From JAOUEA01 sp040511595 (GTDB lineage: Bacteria > Actinomycetota > UBA4738 > HRBIN12), in contig JBEVGU010000022.1 of assembly GCA_040511595.1 (NCBI GenBank), positions 1-11,188 of the forward strand: a DNA stretch of 11,188 nucleotides, given 5' to 3'. Under the pieces are notes generated by a model. The model made no database searches. It had not been told where the DNA came from and was given only the letters and a program-made list of their open reading frames with translations. Of this stretch, positions 1 to 5,838 are shown piece by piece (within the stretch, counting starts at the first letter, position 1; every line of letters begins with the position of its first letter). Made by a program: the position numbers and the translations under genes.

Positions 1-121
1 CAACGTGGAGATGACGGTCGAGCTGATCGCCCCGATCGCCATGGAGGAGGGCCTGCGCTTCGCGATCCGCGAGGGCGGGCGCACCGTCGGCGCCGGTCGC
101 GTGACGGAGATCATCAAGTAG
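1..121 (+). CDS. tuf: Elongation factor Tu, C-terminal fragment
   Basis: Only the last 39 codons are present; the frame begins at base 2 and ends with TAG at 119-121. The translation contains MTVELIAPIAMEEGLRFAIR and ends GGRTVGAGRVTEIIK, which is the third beta-barrel domain of EF-Tu and is diagnostic of the family. EF-Tu is the cytoplasmic GTPase that delivers aminoacyl-tRNA to the ribosomal A site; the C-terminal barrel contacts the tRNA T-stem. The G domain lies upstream of the window. The penultimate stretch reads TEIIK, whereas TKIIK is more common in the family. rpsJ follows after 42 bases with no visible terminator, so the str block (normally rpsL-rpsG-fusA-tuf) probably reads through into the S10 block. 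Confidence 0.97.
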   Translation, partial: NVEMTVELIAPIAMEEGLRFAIREGGRTVGAGRVTEIIK

Positions 122-163
122 TCGGACCGACAAGCAGAACGAAGCCGAGAGAGGCGCGAGACC

Positions 164-472
164 GTGGCAGGACCCAAGATCCGCATCAAGCTCCGGGCCT
201 ACGACCATCGCATGCTCGACGTCGCCGCGCGCGACATCGTCGAGCACGTCACCCGAACGGGTGCCAAGGTCGTCGGGCCGGTGCCGCTGCCGACGGAGCG
301 CTCCATCTACACCGTCATCCGATCGCCGCACAAGTACAAGGACTCGCGCGAGCACTTCCAGATGCTCACGCACAAGCGGCTGATCGACATCGTCGACGCG
401 ACCTCCAAGACGGTGCAGGAGCTGCAGCGCCTGAACCTGTCGGCCGGGGTCGACATCGAGATCAAGCTCTAG
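164..472 (+). CDS. rpsJ: 30S ribosomal protein S10 (NusE)
   Basis: The product has 102 residues, the usual S10 length, and opens MAGPKIRIKLRAYDHRMLD, followed by the PVPLPTERS and SPHKYKD loop and a HKRLIDIVDAT segment typical of the family. S10 sits in the head of the small subunit. Free or ribosome-bound S10 also acts as NusE, bridging NusG and NusB to RNA polymerase in antitermination and transcription-translation coupling. The start is a GTG with a purine-rich Shine-Dalgarno (GAGAGAGG, 147-154) nine bases upstream. It is the first gene of the S10 block and lies 42 bases after tuf. No long 5' leader exists here, so E. coli-type L4 control through an S10 leader hairpin is not supported. Confidence 0.98.
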   Translation: MAGPKIRIKLRAYDHRMLDVAARDIVEHVTRTGAKVVGPVPLPTERSIYTVIRSPHKYKDSREHFQMLTHKRLIDIVDATSKTVQELQRLNLSAGVDIEIKL

Positions 473-488
473 AGGACATGGCCAAGGA
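471..488 (+). promoter_or_regulatory. Competing rplC Shine-Dalgarno sites
   Basis: AGAGGA (471-476) is separated by one base from ATG 478. AAGGA (484-488) lies one base before GTG 490 and ten bases before GTG 499. Normal spacing is about 5-10 bases, so the second site with GTG 499 is geometrically best, while the first site overlaps the rpsJ stop codon and could serve a more distant start. The site cannot be resolved from sequence alone. Confidence 0.45.
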
Positions 489-1143
489 CGTGACGAGCGT
501 GAAGGGCATCTTGGGGACGAAGCTGGGCATGACCCAGGTCTTCGACGACACGCGCGCCGTGCCCGTCACGGTGATCAAGGCCGGACCGTGCGTGGTCGCG
601 CAGATCAAGACCCAGCAGCGCGACGGCTACGACGCCGTGCAGCTCGCCTTCGGCGACGTGCGCCCGAGCCAGGTCACGAAGCCGATGCAGGGTCACTTCG
701 AGGCCAACGCCGCCGAGCCGCGCCGTCACACGGTGGAGCTGCGCACCGACGACGCCGGGTCCTACGAGCCCGGACAGGAGCTGCGCGCCGACGTCTTCGA
801 GGCCGGCGATCTCGTCGACGTCGTGGGCGTCTCGAAGGGCAAAGGGTTCGCGGGCGTGATGAAGCGCCACGGGTTCTCCGGCCTGAAGGCGAGTCACGGC
901 ACGCACCGCGTGCACCGGGCACCCGGGGCGATCGGTGCCTGCGCCACGCCCAGCCGGGTGTTCAAGGGCATGCGCATGGCGGGCCAGCAGGGCAACGCCC
1001 GCGTGACCGTGCTGAACCTGCAGGTGGTCCAGGCCGATCCCGAGCGGAACCTGCTGCTCGTGAGGGGCGCGGTGCCCGGTCCTGAGGGCGGCCTCGTGAT
1101 GGTGCGCACCGCGGTGAAGACGCCGGCGACGAAGGGTGCCTGA
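478..1143 (+). CDS. rplC: 50S ribosomal protein L3
   Basis: The product has 221 residues from this ATG. L3 binds 23S rRNA early in assembly and sends a loop toward the peptidyl-transferase centre. Visible family landmarks are KGILGTKLGMTQVFDD near the N-terminus, SKGKGFAGVMKRHGFSG at about 119-135, and ATPSRVFKGMRMAGQQGNAR at about 156-175. Gln170 aligns with the glutamine that PrmB methylates in E. coli. The start is uncertain: ATG 478 has AGAGGA (471-476) only one base away, which is too close. In-frame GTG codons at 490 and 499 are alternatives. GTG 499 gives the conserved MKGILG start with AAGGA at 484-488 ten bases upstream. Identity is certain; only the first seven residues are in doubt. 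Confidence 0.96.
   Translation: MAKDVTSVKGILGTKLGMTQVFDDTRAVPVTVIKAGPCVVAQIKTQQRDGYDAVQLAFGDVRPSQVTKPMQGHFEANAAEPRRHTVELRTDDAGSYEPGQELRADVFEAGDLVDVVGVSKGKGFAGVMKRHGFSGLKASHGTHRVHRAPGAIGACATPSRVFKGMRMAGQQGNARVTVLNLQVVQADPERNLLLVRGAVPGPEGGLVMVRTAVKTPATKGA
1132..1136 (+). promoter_or_regulatory. rplD ribosome binding site
   Basis: AAGGG lies eight bases before ATG 1145, inside the end of rplC. It favours ATG 1145 over the in-frame GTG at 1136, which would overlap this motif itself. Confidence 0.7.
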
Positions 1144-1144
1144 C

Positions 1145-1843
1145 ATGGCGACGATCGACGTCCTCGACATCCAGGGCAAGAAGGCCGGCTCGCGCGACCT
1201 CGCGTCCGACGTCTTCGAGGCGCCCGTGAGCGTGCCGCTGATGCACCAGGTCGTCGTGGCTGGCCTCGCCGGGCTCCGCGCAGGCACGCACTCAACGAAG
1301 ACCCGCGGCGACGTCCGGGGAGGCGGCAAGAAGCCGTGGCGCCAGAAGGGCACCGGCCGGGCCCGGCAGGGCTCGATCCGCTCGCCGCAATGGGCGGGCG
1401 GCGGGGTCGCTCACGGGCCGCATCCTCGCGATCACTCGATGCGGGTCAACAAGAAGATGCGGAAGGGGGCGCTGCGCTCGGCGCTCACCGACGCCTTCGG
1501 GAGCGGCAAGCTCGTCGTCGTCTCCGACATCGCCTTCGACGAGCCCAAGACCAAGCGGGCCGTCGAGTTGCTCGGCGCGCTCGAGGTCACCGGCAAGGTG
1601 CTGGTGGTGCTCGACCGGCCGACCGACGACGGCGCCGTCGAGAAGTCGTTCCGCAACCTGTCCGACGTGCGGGTGCGCTACGCGGGTGGTCTCGGCACCT
1701 ACGACGTGCTGTTGGCCGACCGCATGGTGCTCACCGCCGCCGCCCTCGACGCGATCGAGGGCCGGGGCGACGGCGCCCGAGGCACGACCCGTTCCGAGTC
1801 CGCGACCGAGACCGAGACCGAGGGAGAGGGTGAGGCGACGTGA
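1145..1843 (+). CDS. rplD: 50S ribosomal protein L4 with acidic C-terminal tail
   Basis: The product has 232 residues from ATG 1145, one base after the rplC stop. L4 is a primary 23S rRNA binder whose extended loop lines the exit-tunnel constriction with L22. The loop is clear at about 45-95: TRGDVRGGGKKPWRQKGTGR, then GGGVAHGPHPRDHS. The globular domain runs to about residue 205 (LAGLRA near 40, LADRMVLTAAALDAI near 190-204). Beyond it is a tail of roughly 28 residues rich in Gly, Thr, Ser and Glu, including TETETE at 221-226 from an ACCGAG hexamer repeated three times. E. coli L4 is about 201 residues, so the tail is an extra. The stop overlaps the rplW start (GTGA). An earlier in-frame GTG at 1136 is unlikely. 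In E. coli L4 also represses its own operon; nothing here shows that. Confidence 0.97.
   Translation: MATIDVLDIQGKKAGSRDLASDVFEAPVSVPLMHQVVVAGLAGLRAGTHSTKTRGDVRGGGKKPWRQKGTGRARQGSIRSPQWAGGGVAHGPHPRDHSMRVNKKMRKGALRSALTDAFGSGKLVVVSDIAFDEPKTKRAVELLGALEVTGKVLVVLDRPTDDGAVEKSFRNLSDVRVRYAGGLGTYDVLLADRMVLTAAALDAIEGRGDGARGTTRSESATETETEGEGEAT
1805..1822 (+). repeat. ACCGAG hexamer x3 in the rplD 3' end
   Basis: Three perfect tandem copies of ACCGAG lie in frame and encode Thr-Glu three times in the L4 tail. A purine-rich GGGAGAGGG follows at once and probably serves as the rplW ribosome binding region, so the low-complexity end and the translation signal of the next gene adjoin. Confidence 0.9.
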
Positions 1844-2127
1844 AGTCGCACCGTGACGTCATCATCCGCCCGGTCGTCTCGGAGAAATCCTACGCCGGGC
1901 TCGAGCAGAACACCTACACGTTCCTGGTCGACAAGCGATCGAACAAGACCGAGATCAAGGAAGCGGTCCAGGCCATCTGGGACGTGCGCGTGACCTCGGT
2001 CAACACGCTGCACCGCCGCGGCAAGGTGAAGCGTCGCGGCTACACGAAGGGCCGGCGGCCCGACGAGAAGCGAGCCATCGTCACCCTCGCCGAGGGCGAC
2101 GCGATCGAGATCTTCGAGGGTGGATGA
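1840..2127 (+). CDS. rplW: 50S ribosomal protein L23
   Basis: The product has 95 residues. It opens MKSHRDVIIRPVVSEKSYAG, the standard L23 start, and contains the TYTFLVDKRSNKTEIKEAV segment and VTSVNTLHRRGKVKRRG, which together define the family. L23 sits at the polypeptide exit and is the main docking site for trigger factor, and a contact for SRP and the Sec channel. The GTG start at 1840 overlaps the rplD TGA by four bases (GTGA), which suggests translational coupling; the GGGAGAGGG stretch upstream is a usable Shine-Dalgarno. Length is normal and nothing is missing. Confidence 0.97.
   Translation: MKSHRDVIIRPVVSEKSYAGLEQNTYTFLVDKRSNKTEIKEAVQAIWDVRVTSVNTLHRRGKVKRRGYTKGRRPDEKRAIVTLAEGDAIEIFEGG
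2116..2120 (+). promoter_or_regulatory. rplB ribosome binding site
   Basis: GAGGG ends nine bases before ATG 2130 but only three before ATG 2124. Spacing and the conserved MAVRKYKP protein start both favour ATG 2130 over the ATG that overlaps the rplW stop. Confidence 0.65.
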
Positions 2128-2129
2128 CC

Positions 2130-2960
2130 ATGGCCGTCCGCAAGTACAAGCCGACGACACCGGGCCGACGCGGCGCGAGCGTCTCGTCGTTCGACGAGAT
2201 CACGCGCTCGACCCCCGAGCGGTCGCTGCTCGAGAAGAAGCACCGCAAGGGTGGGCGCAACGTGCACGGCCGCATCACCACACGCCACCAGGGCGGCGGC
2301 ACGAAGCAGCGCTACCGCGTGATCGACTTCCGTCGCAACAAGGACGGCGTGCCGGCCAAGGTCGCCCACATCGAGTACGACCCGAACCGGAGCGCGCGCA
2401 TCGCCCTGCTGCACTACGCCGACGGCGAGAAGCGCTACATCCTGGCGCCGCAGGGCGTGAAGCAGGGCGACCGGCTGATGAGCGGGCCCGACGCCGAGAT
2501 CCGTCCCGGCAACGCGCTGCCGCTCCGGAACATCCCGGTGGGCACGATCGTGCACGCGATCGAGCTGAAGCCGGGGGCCGGCGCCAAGCTCGCCCGTTCG
2601 GCGGGCGCGAGCGTCCAGCTCATGGCCAAGGAAGGATCCATGGCCACGGTGCGGCTTCCCTCCGGGGAGACGCGCCTCGTCCCCGCGGCGGCCAAGGCCA
2701 CGGTCGGCACGGTGGGCAACCCCGAGCACGAGCTCATCTCGCTCGGTAAAGCGGGTCGCGCGCGCTGGAAGAACAAGCGTCCGACCGTCCGAGGGGTGGC
2801 GATGAACCCGGTCGACCACCCGCTCGGCGGCGGCGAAGGCAAGTCCTCGGGCGGCCGGCACCCGGCGTCGCCGTGGGGCAAGAAGGAAGGTCGTACCCGG
2901 AAGAAGAACAAGGCGTCGAACAAGTACATCGTCCGCCGCCGTGGGAAGGGGCGTGGCTAG
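2130..2960 (+). CDS. rplB: 50S ribosomal protein L2
   Basis: The product has 276 residues, normal for L2, which is required for subunit association and for peptidyl-transferase activity. The N-terminal arm MAVRKYKPTTPGRRG leads into an OB-like RNA-binding domain (about 60-125), then an SH3-like domain starting near GNALPLRNIPVGT. The C-terminal signature is at about 219-240: RGVAMNPVDHPLGGGEGKSS. His230 matches the functionally important E. coli His229, but the next-but-one residue is Leu232 where most L2 proteins that I recall have His. An ATG six bases earlier (2124, overlapping the rplW stop) is in frame but gives poorer Shine-Dalgarno spacing. The C-terminus is strongly basic (RTRKKNKASNKYIVRRR). 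rpsS starts immediately after the stop. Confidence 0.97.
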   Translation: MAVRKYKPTTPGRRGASVSSFDEITRSTPERSLLEKKHRKGGRNVHGRITTRHQGGGTKQRYRVIDFRRNKDGVPAKVAHIEYDPNRSARIALLHYADGEKRYILAPQGVKQGDRLMSGPDAEIRPGNALPLRNIPVGTIVHAIELKPGAGAKLARSAGASVQLMAKEGSMATVRLPSGETRLVPAAAKATVGTVGNPEHELISLGKAGRARWKNKRPTVRGVAMNPVDHPLGGGEGKSSGGRHPASPWGKKEGRTRKKNKASNKYIVRRRGKGRG

Positions 2961-3242
2961 GTGCCCAGGTCCGTCAAGAAGGGTCCGTTCGTCGACGAGC
3001 ACCTCATGGTCAAGATCGACGAGATGAACAAGCGGAGCGACAAGCGGGTCGTGAAGACCTGGTCTCGTCGCTCCACGATCGTGCCCGACATGCTCGGGCA
3101 CACGATCGCCGTGCATGACGGCCGCAAGCACGTGCCGGTGTTCATCTCGGAGTCGATGGTGGGCCACAAGCTCGGCGAGTTCGCTCCGACCCGCACGTTC
3201 CGTTCGCACGCCCGAGACGAGCGCAGGACCGGAGTCAGGTAA
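2961..3242 (+). CDS. rpsS: 30S ribosomal protein S19
   Basis: The product has 93 residues. S19 lies in the head of the small subunit beside S13 and contacts the A-site finger of the large subunit. The start MPRSVKKGPFVDEHLMVKI is canonical, and the family signature ISESMVGHKLGEFAPTRTF is at 62-80. The GTG start follows the rplB stop with no gap. AAGGGG (2946-2951) nine bases upstream is a good ribosome binding site. The C-terminus (RSHARDERRTGVR) is basic and of ordinary length. Confidence 0.97.
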   Translation: MPRSVKKGPFVDEHLMVKIDEMNKRSDKRVVKTWSRRSTIVPDMLGHTIAVHDGRKHVPVFISESMVGHKLGEFAPTRTFRSHARDERRTGVR

Positions 3243-3587
3243 GTGGAAGCCCGAGCCAGCATGAAGTACGTGCGCACGTCGCCGCGCAAGATGCGGCGCG
3301 TGATCGACATGATCCGCGGCCAGCACGTGGTCGAGGCGCGTCGCATCCTGCGCTTCTCGCCGCTTGGCGCCACGCCCGACGTCGAGAAGCTGCTCAACTC
3401 GGCGATCGCCAACGCCGAGCAGCAGCCCGGCGTGATCGCCGACAACCTGATGGTGGATCGCGCCTGGGTCGACGAAGGCCCGACCTTGCGTCGGTACCGG
3501 CCGCGCGCCTACGGTCGCGCCACCCGGGTCCGCAAGCGCACGTCGCACGTGACGCTCGTCGTCACCACGATCGGAGAGGAAGCCTAG
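3243..3587 (+). CDS. rplV: 50S ribosomal protein L22
   Basis: The product has 114 residues. L22 binds domains of 23S rRNA, and its beta-hairpin lines the exit-tunnel constriction opposite L4, the site of macrolide-resistance mutations and of arrest-peptide sensing. The N-terminal ARASMKYVRTSPRKMRRVID helix region and the signature VDEGPTLRRYRPRAYGRATR plus VRKRTSHVTLVV (76-107) are intact. The GTG start abuts the rpsS TAA; GGAG at 3231-3234 is eight bases upstream. An in-frame ATG at codon 7 exists, but it lacks this spacing. The last base of the stop is shared with the rpsC start (TAGTG). Confidence 0.97.
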   Translation: MEARASMKYVRTSPRKMRRVIDMIRGQHVVEARRILRFSPLGATPDVEKLLNSAIANAEQQPGVIADNLMVDRAWVDEGPTLRRYRPRAYGRATRVRKRTSHVTLVVTTIGEEA

Positions 3588-4510
3588 TGGGCCACAAGGT
3601 CAACCCGTACGGGTTCCGGTTGGGGGTCATCTACCCCTGGAAGTCCAACTGGTACGCCGGGCGTCGCGACTACGCGACGCAGCTGCACGAGGACGTGTGG
3701 ATCCGCAAGCACATCCGCTCGCGGCTGTCGCGCGCCGGAATCAGCTCGATCGACATCGAGCGCAAGGGCGACCAGATCTGGGTGTTCATCCGCACGGCCC
3801 GGCCGGGCATCGTGATCGGCCGCAAGGGCGCCGAAGTCGACCGCCTGCGGAAGGACATCGAGCGGTACACCAAGAGCCGCGTCGACGTGAAGGTCGAGGA
3901 CATGAACCAGGCCGCGAGCGAGTCACGGCCCGAGACCGACGCAGCGCTGCTCGCCCAGGGCGTGGCCGAGCAGCTCGCCGGGCGGGTCGCGTTCCGCCGC
4001 GCGATGCGCCGTGCCGTGCAGACGGCGATGCGCTCTGGCGCCCTCGGCGTGCGCGTTGCGACCGGAGGACGACTGGGCGGTTCCGACATGGGTCGTCGGG
4101 AGTGGTACCGAGAGGGGCGGGTGCCACTGCACACCCTGCGTGCCAAGGTCGACTTCGGCACCGCGGAGGCGAAGACCACGTTCGGCATCATCGGCGTGAA
4201 GGTCTGGGTCTACCACGGCGACGAGGTTCCACACCGCGAGCAGCAAACCGAGCGCGCGCTCGCTCGTGCACACGCGTCCGCCCAGCAGGTCGAGGCCGGC
4301 GCACGCGGCGGCGGCATGCCGACCACCCCGGCCCCGGGCGCGACGCAGGCCCCGGCTCCGGAAGCGGTCCCCGCGGTTCCACCAGCCGCCCCGGACGCCC
4401 CGGCGGCCGAGGCGCCCGAGGCCCCGGCTGCGCCCGAGGCCCCGGCTGCGCCCGAGGCCCCGGCTGCGCCCGAGGCCTCGGAGGCACCCACGGAGGGTGG
4501 TGAGGCCTGA
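3587..4510 (+). CDS. rpsC: 30S ribosomal protein S3 with long Ala/Pro/Glu tail
   Basis: The product has 307 residues, well above the 233 of E. coli S3. S3 lies at the mRNA entry channel with S4 and S5 and takes part in mRNA helicase activity. Residues 1-212 are standard: MGHKVNPYGFRLGV start, type II KH domain with the GRKG loop at 78-81, then the C-terminal domain with GRLGGSDMGRREWYREGRVP and ending near IIGVKVWVYHGDEV. Residues from about 213 form a tail: first a charged stretch, then from about 235 a low-complexity segment of Ala, Pro and Glu with a perfect six-residue repeat APEAPA. Tails on S3 are common in actinobacteria, but their sequences vary. GGAGAGGA (3573-3580) lies six bases before the GTG. 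The stop overlaps the rplP start (TGATG). Confidence 0.97.
   Translation: MGHKVNPYGFRLGVIYPWKSNWYAGRRDYATQLHEDVWIRKHIRSRLSRAGISSIDIERKGDQIWVFIRTARPGIVIGRKGAEVDRLRKDIERYTKSRVDVKVEDMNQAASESRPETDAALLAQGVAEQLAGRVAFRRAMRRAVQTAMRSGALGVRVATGGRLGGSDMGRREWYREGRVPLHTLRAKVDFGTAEAKTTFGIIGVKVWVYHGDEVPHREQQTERALARAHASAQQVEAGARGGGMPTTPAPGATQAPAPEAVPAVPPAAPDAPAAEAPEAPAAPEAPAAPEAPAAPEASEAPTEGGEA
4412..4477 (+). repeat. 18-bp tandem repeat in the rpsC tail
   Basis: The unit GCGCCCGAGGCCCCGGCT occurs three times perfectly (4412-4429, 4430-4447, 4448-4465) and a fourth time for 12 bases (4466-4477). It is in frame and encodes Ala-Pro-Glu-Ala-Pro-Ala from codon 276. Perfect identity at the DNA level, including third positions, points to recent slippage or duplication rather than selection on protein sequence alone. 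Unit changes would add or remove six residues without shifting the frame. Confidence 0.95.
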
Positions 4511-4923
4511 TGCTCGCGCCGAAGAAGGTCAAGCACCGCAAGGTGCATCGCGGTCATCGCCGCGGCATGGCCAAGGGTGGCACCGAAATCGCCTTCGGCG
4601 ACTACGGGCTTGTGGCGCTCGAGCCGGCGTGGATCACGAACCGGCAGATCGAGGCGGCTCGCGTGGCGATCACGCGCCACATCCGCCGAGGCGGGAAGGT
4701 CTGGATCAACATCTTCCCCGACAAGTCGGTGACCAAGAAGCCCGCCGAGACCCGCATGGGCTCGGGCAAGGGCAACCCCGAGGGGTGGGTCGCCGTCGTG
4801 AAGCCCGGGCGCGTGATGTTCGAGCTGGCCGGCGTGCCGGAGTCGCTGGCGCGTGAGGCGATGAAGCGAGCCCAGCACAAGCTGCCCATCAAGACCAAGT
4901 TCATCAGCCGGGACGGAGAATAG
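4510..4923 (+). CDS. rplP: 50S ribosomal protein L16
   Basis: The product has 137 residues, normal length. L16 organises the A-tRNA side of the large subunit near the peptidyl-transferase centre and is needed for late 50S assembly. The start MLAPKKVKHRKVHRGHRRG is canonical, FGDYGLVALEPAWITNRQIE follows, and the signature RMGSGKGNPEGWVAVVKPG is at 82-100. Arg82 aligns with E. coli Arg81, the hydroxylated residue contacting the peptidyl-transferase region. The ATG overlaps the rpsC TGA by one base, and GGAGGG at 4492-4497 plus a nearer TGAGG can bind the ribosome. The rpmC start is two bases after the stop. Confidence 0.97.
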   Translation: MLAPKKVKHRKVHRGHRRGMAKGGTEIAFGDYGLVALEPAWITNRQIEAARVAITRHIRRGGKVWINIFPDKSVTKKPAETRMGSGKGNPEGWVAVVKPGRVMFELAGVPESLAREAMKRAQHKLPIKTKFISRDGE

Positions 4924-4925
4924 CG

Positions 4926-5165
4926 ATGCCCAGCAAGGCTGCAGAGCTGCGGGAGCTGCCCGACGACGAGCTCCTCGCGCGGATCGATTCCGCGAAGGAG
5001 GAGCTGTTCAACCTGCGCTTCCAGCTGGCCACGGGGCAGCTCGATGCGCCGACCCGCATCCGCGAGGTGCGCCACGACGTGGCGCGCATCGCCACCGTGC
5101 TGCGTGAGCGCGAGATCGAAGCCGAGCTCGACGCGATCGAGGCGGAGCGCGAGGAGGAGCAGTGA
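4926..5165 (+). CDS. rpmC: 50S ribosomal protein L29
   Basis: The product has 79 residues against 63 in E. coli. L29 is a small helical-hairpin protein beside L23 at the tunnel exit, part of the SRP and trigger-factor landing platform. The two predicted helices are visible as LRELPDDELLARIDSAKEEL and APTRIREVRHDVARIATVLR, with the family-typical LFNLRFQLATGQL turn between them. The extra length is an acidic C-terminal helix ending EAEREEEQ. GGAGA at 4914-4918 is seven bases before the ATG. The terminal codons contain the GAGGAGGAG that serves as the rpsQ ribosome binding site, and the stop overlaps the rpsQ start (GTGA). Confidence 0.96.
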   Translation: MPSKAAELRELPDDELLARIDSAKEELFNLRFQLATGQLDAPTRIREVRHDVARIATVLREREIEAELDAIEAEREEEQ

Positions 5166-5449
5166 GCGACGAACAGAGCACCACGGCCACGATGGCCGAG
5201 CGCGCGCGCCGCAAGGTGCGCACGGGCGTGGTCGTGTCCGACACGATGGACAAGACCGTGCTGGTGCGCATCGACCGAAAGGTCACGCACCCGCTCTACC
5301 GCAAGACGGTGCGGCGTTCGTCCAAGTTCGCCGCGCACGACGAGCAGAACGAGGCGCGCGTGGGCGACACGGTGCGCGTGATGGAGACCCGACCGATCTC
5401 GAAGTCCAAGCGCTGGCGGGTCGTCGAGATCGTCGAGCGGGCGAAGTAG
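5162..5449 (+). CDS. rpsQ: 30S ribosomal protein S17
   Basis: The product has 95 residues. S17 is an OB-fold protein and a primary binder of the 5' domain of 16S rRNA. The core runs from RKVRTGVVVSDTMDKTVLV (18-36) through HPLYRKTVRRSSKF to the signature GDTVRVMETRPISKSKRW (68-85). The first ten residues (MSDEQSTTAT) are an extension compared with E. coli. An internal ATG at 5192 would remove them but has no ribosome binding site, whereas AGGAGG (5152-5157) precedes GTG 5162. The start overlaps the rpmC stop by four bases. This is the last gene of the S10 block; rplN follows after 18 bases without any terminator. Confidence 0.97.
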   Translation: MSDEQSTTATMAERARRKVRTGVVVSDTMDKTVLVRIDRKVTHPLYRKTVRRSSKFAAHDEQNEARVGDTVRVMETRPISKSKRWRVVEIVERAK

Positions 5450-5467
5450 GGGCAAGGGAGACCGGAC

Positions 5468-5836
5468 GTGATCCAGTCGGAAACGCGCTGCAAGGTCGCG
5501 GACAACACGGGGGCCAAGGAGGTCCTGTGCATCCGCGTGCTGGGCGGCTCGGGGCGCCGGTACGCGGGAGTCGGCGATCTGATCGTCGGCACCGTGAAGG
5601 ATGCCCTGCCCGGCGGCGGCGTGAAGAAGGGCGAGGTCGTGAGGGCGGTCGTCGTGCGCACGGCCAAGGAACGACGGCGCCCCGACGGCTCCTACATCCG
5701 ATTCGACGACAACGCCGTGGTGATCCTCAACGAGCAGAAGAACCCGCGCGGCACCCGCATCTTCGGACCGGTCGCGCGCGAGCTGCGCGAGAAGCGGTTC
5801 ATGAAGATCATCTCGCTCGCGCCGGAGGTGGTGTGA
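5468..5836 (+). CDS. rplN: 50S ribosomal protein L14
   Basis: The product has 122 residues, the exact usual length of L14, a beta-barrel protein at the subunit interface that forms bridges with 16S rRNA helix 14 and is the binding site of the silencing factor RsfS. The start MIQSETRCKVADNTGAKEVL and the conserved GDLIVGTVKDALPGGGVKKG are unmistakable, and the C-terminal NPRGTRIFGPVARELREKRF is intact. GGGAG at 5456-5460 lies seven bases before the GTG. It opens the classical spc block. Here it follows rpsQ directly, so S10 and spc are joined as in E. coli and Bacillus; in mycobacteria, as I recall, other genes lie between. Confidence 0.97.
   Translation: MIQSETRCKVADNTGAKEVLCIRVLGGSGRRYAGVGDLIVGTVKDALPGGGVKKGEVVRAVVVRTAKERRRPDGSYIRFDDNAVVILNEQKNPRGTRIFGPVARELREKRFMKIISLAPEVV
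5824..5830 (+). promoter_or_regulatory. rplX ribosome binding site
   Basis: GGAGGTG is a near-perfect anti-16S match. It ends eight bases before ATG 5839 but only two before the in-frame GTG 5833 that overlaps the rplN stop, so it selects ATG 5839. Confidence 0.75.
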
Positions 5837-5838
5837 GC

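Noticed and set aside
122..163. tuf-rpsJ gap examined for an S10 leader, promoter or terminator
   Set aside because: Only 42 bases, with a Shine-Dalgarno but no TAnnnT box and no stem followed by a T tract.
469..1353. Minus-strand open frame opposite rplC
   Set aside because: It is antisense to a certain L3 gene and its composition is that of a shadow frame.
2040..3548. Minus-strand open frame of 502 codons opposite rplB, rpsS and rplV
   Set aside because: It is antisense to three certain genes, and its His/Arg/Ala/Leu-rich, motif-free translation is what GC-biased codons give on the opposite strand.
4412..4477. Tandem repeat considered as a CRISPR or recombination array
   Set aside because: The units are contiguous with no spacers, in frame, and part of the S3 tail.
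3697..4503. Second plus-strand frame inside rpsC
   Set aside because: It is an Arg-rich frame-shifted reading of the S3 gene with no start signal or motif.
5044..5838. Open frame continuous with rplX upstream through rpsQ and rplN, which could suggest a fusion
   Set aside because: The upstream part is low-complexity Arg/Gly sequence in the wrong phase of rpsQ and rplN; L24 has its own strong ribosome binding site at 5824-5830.
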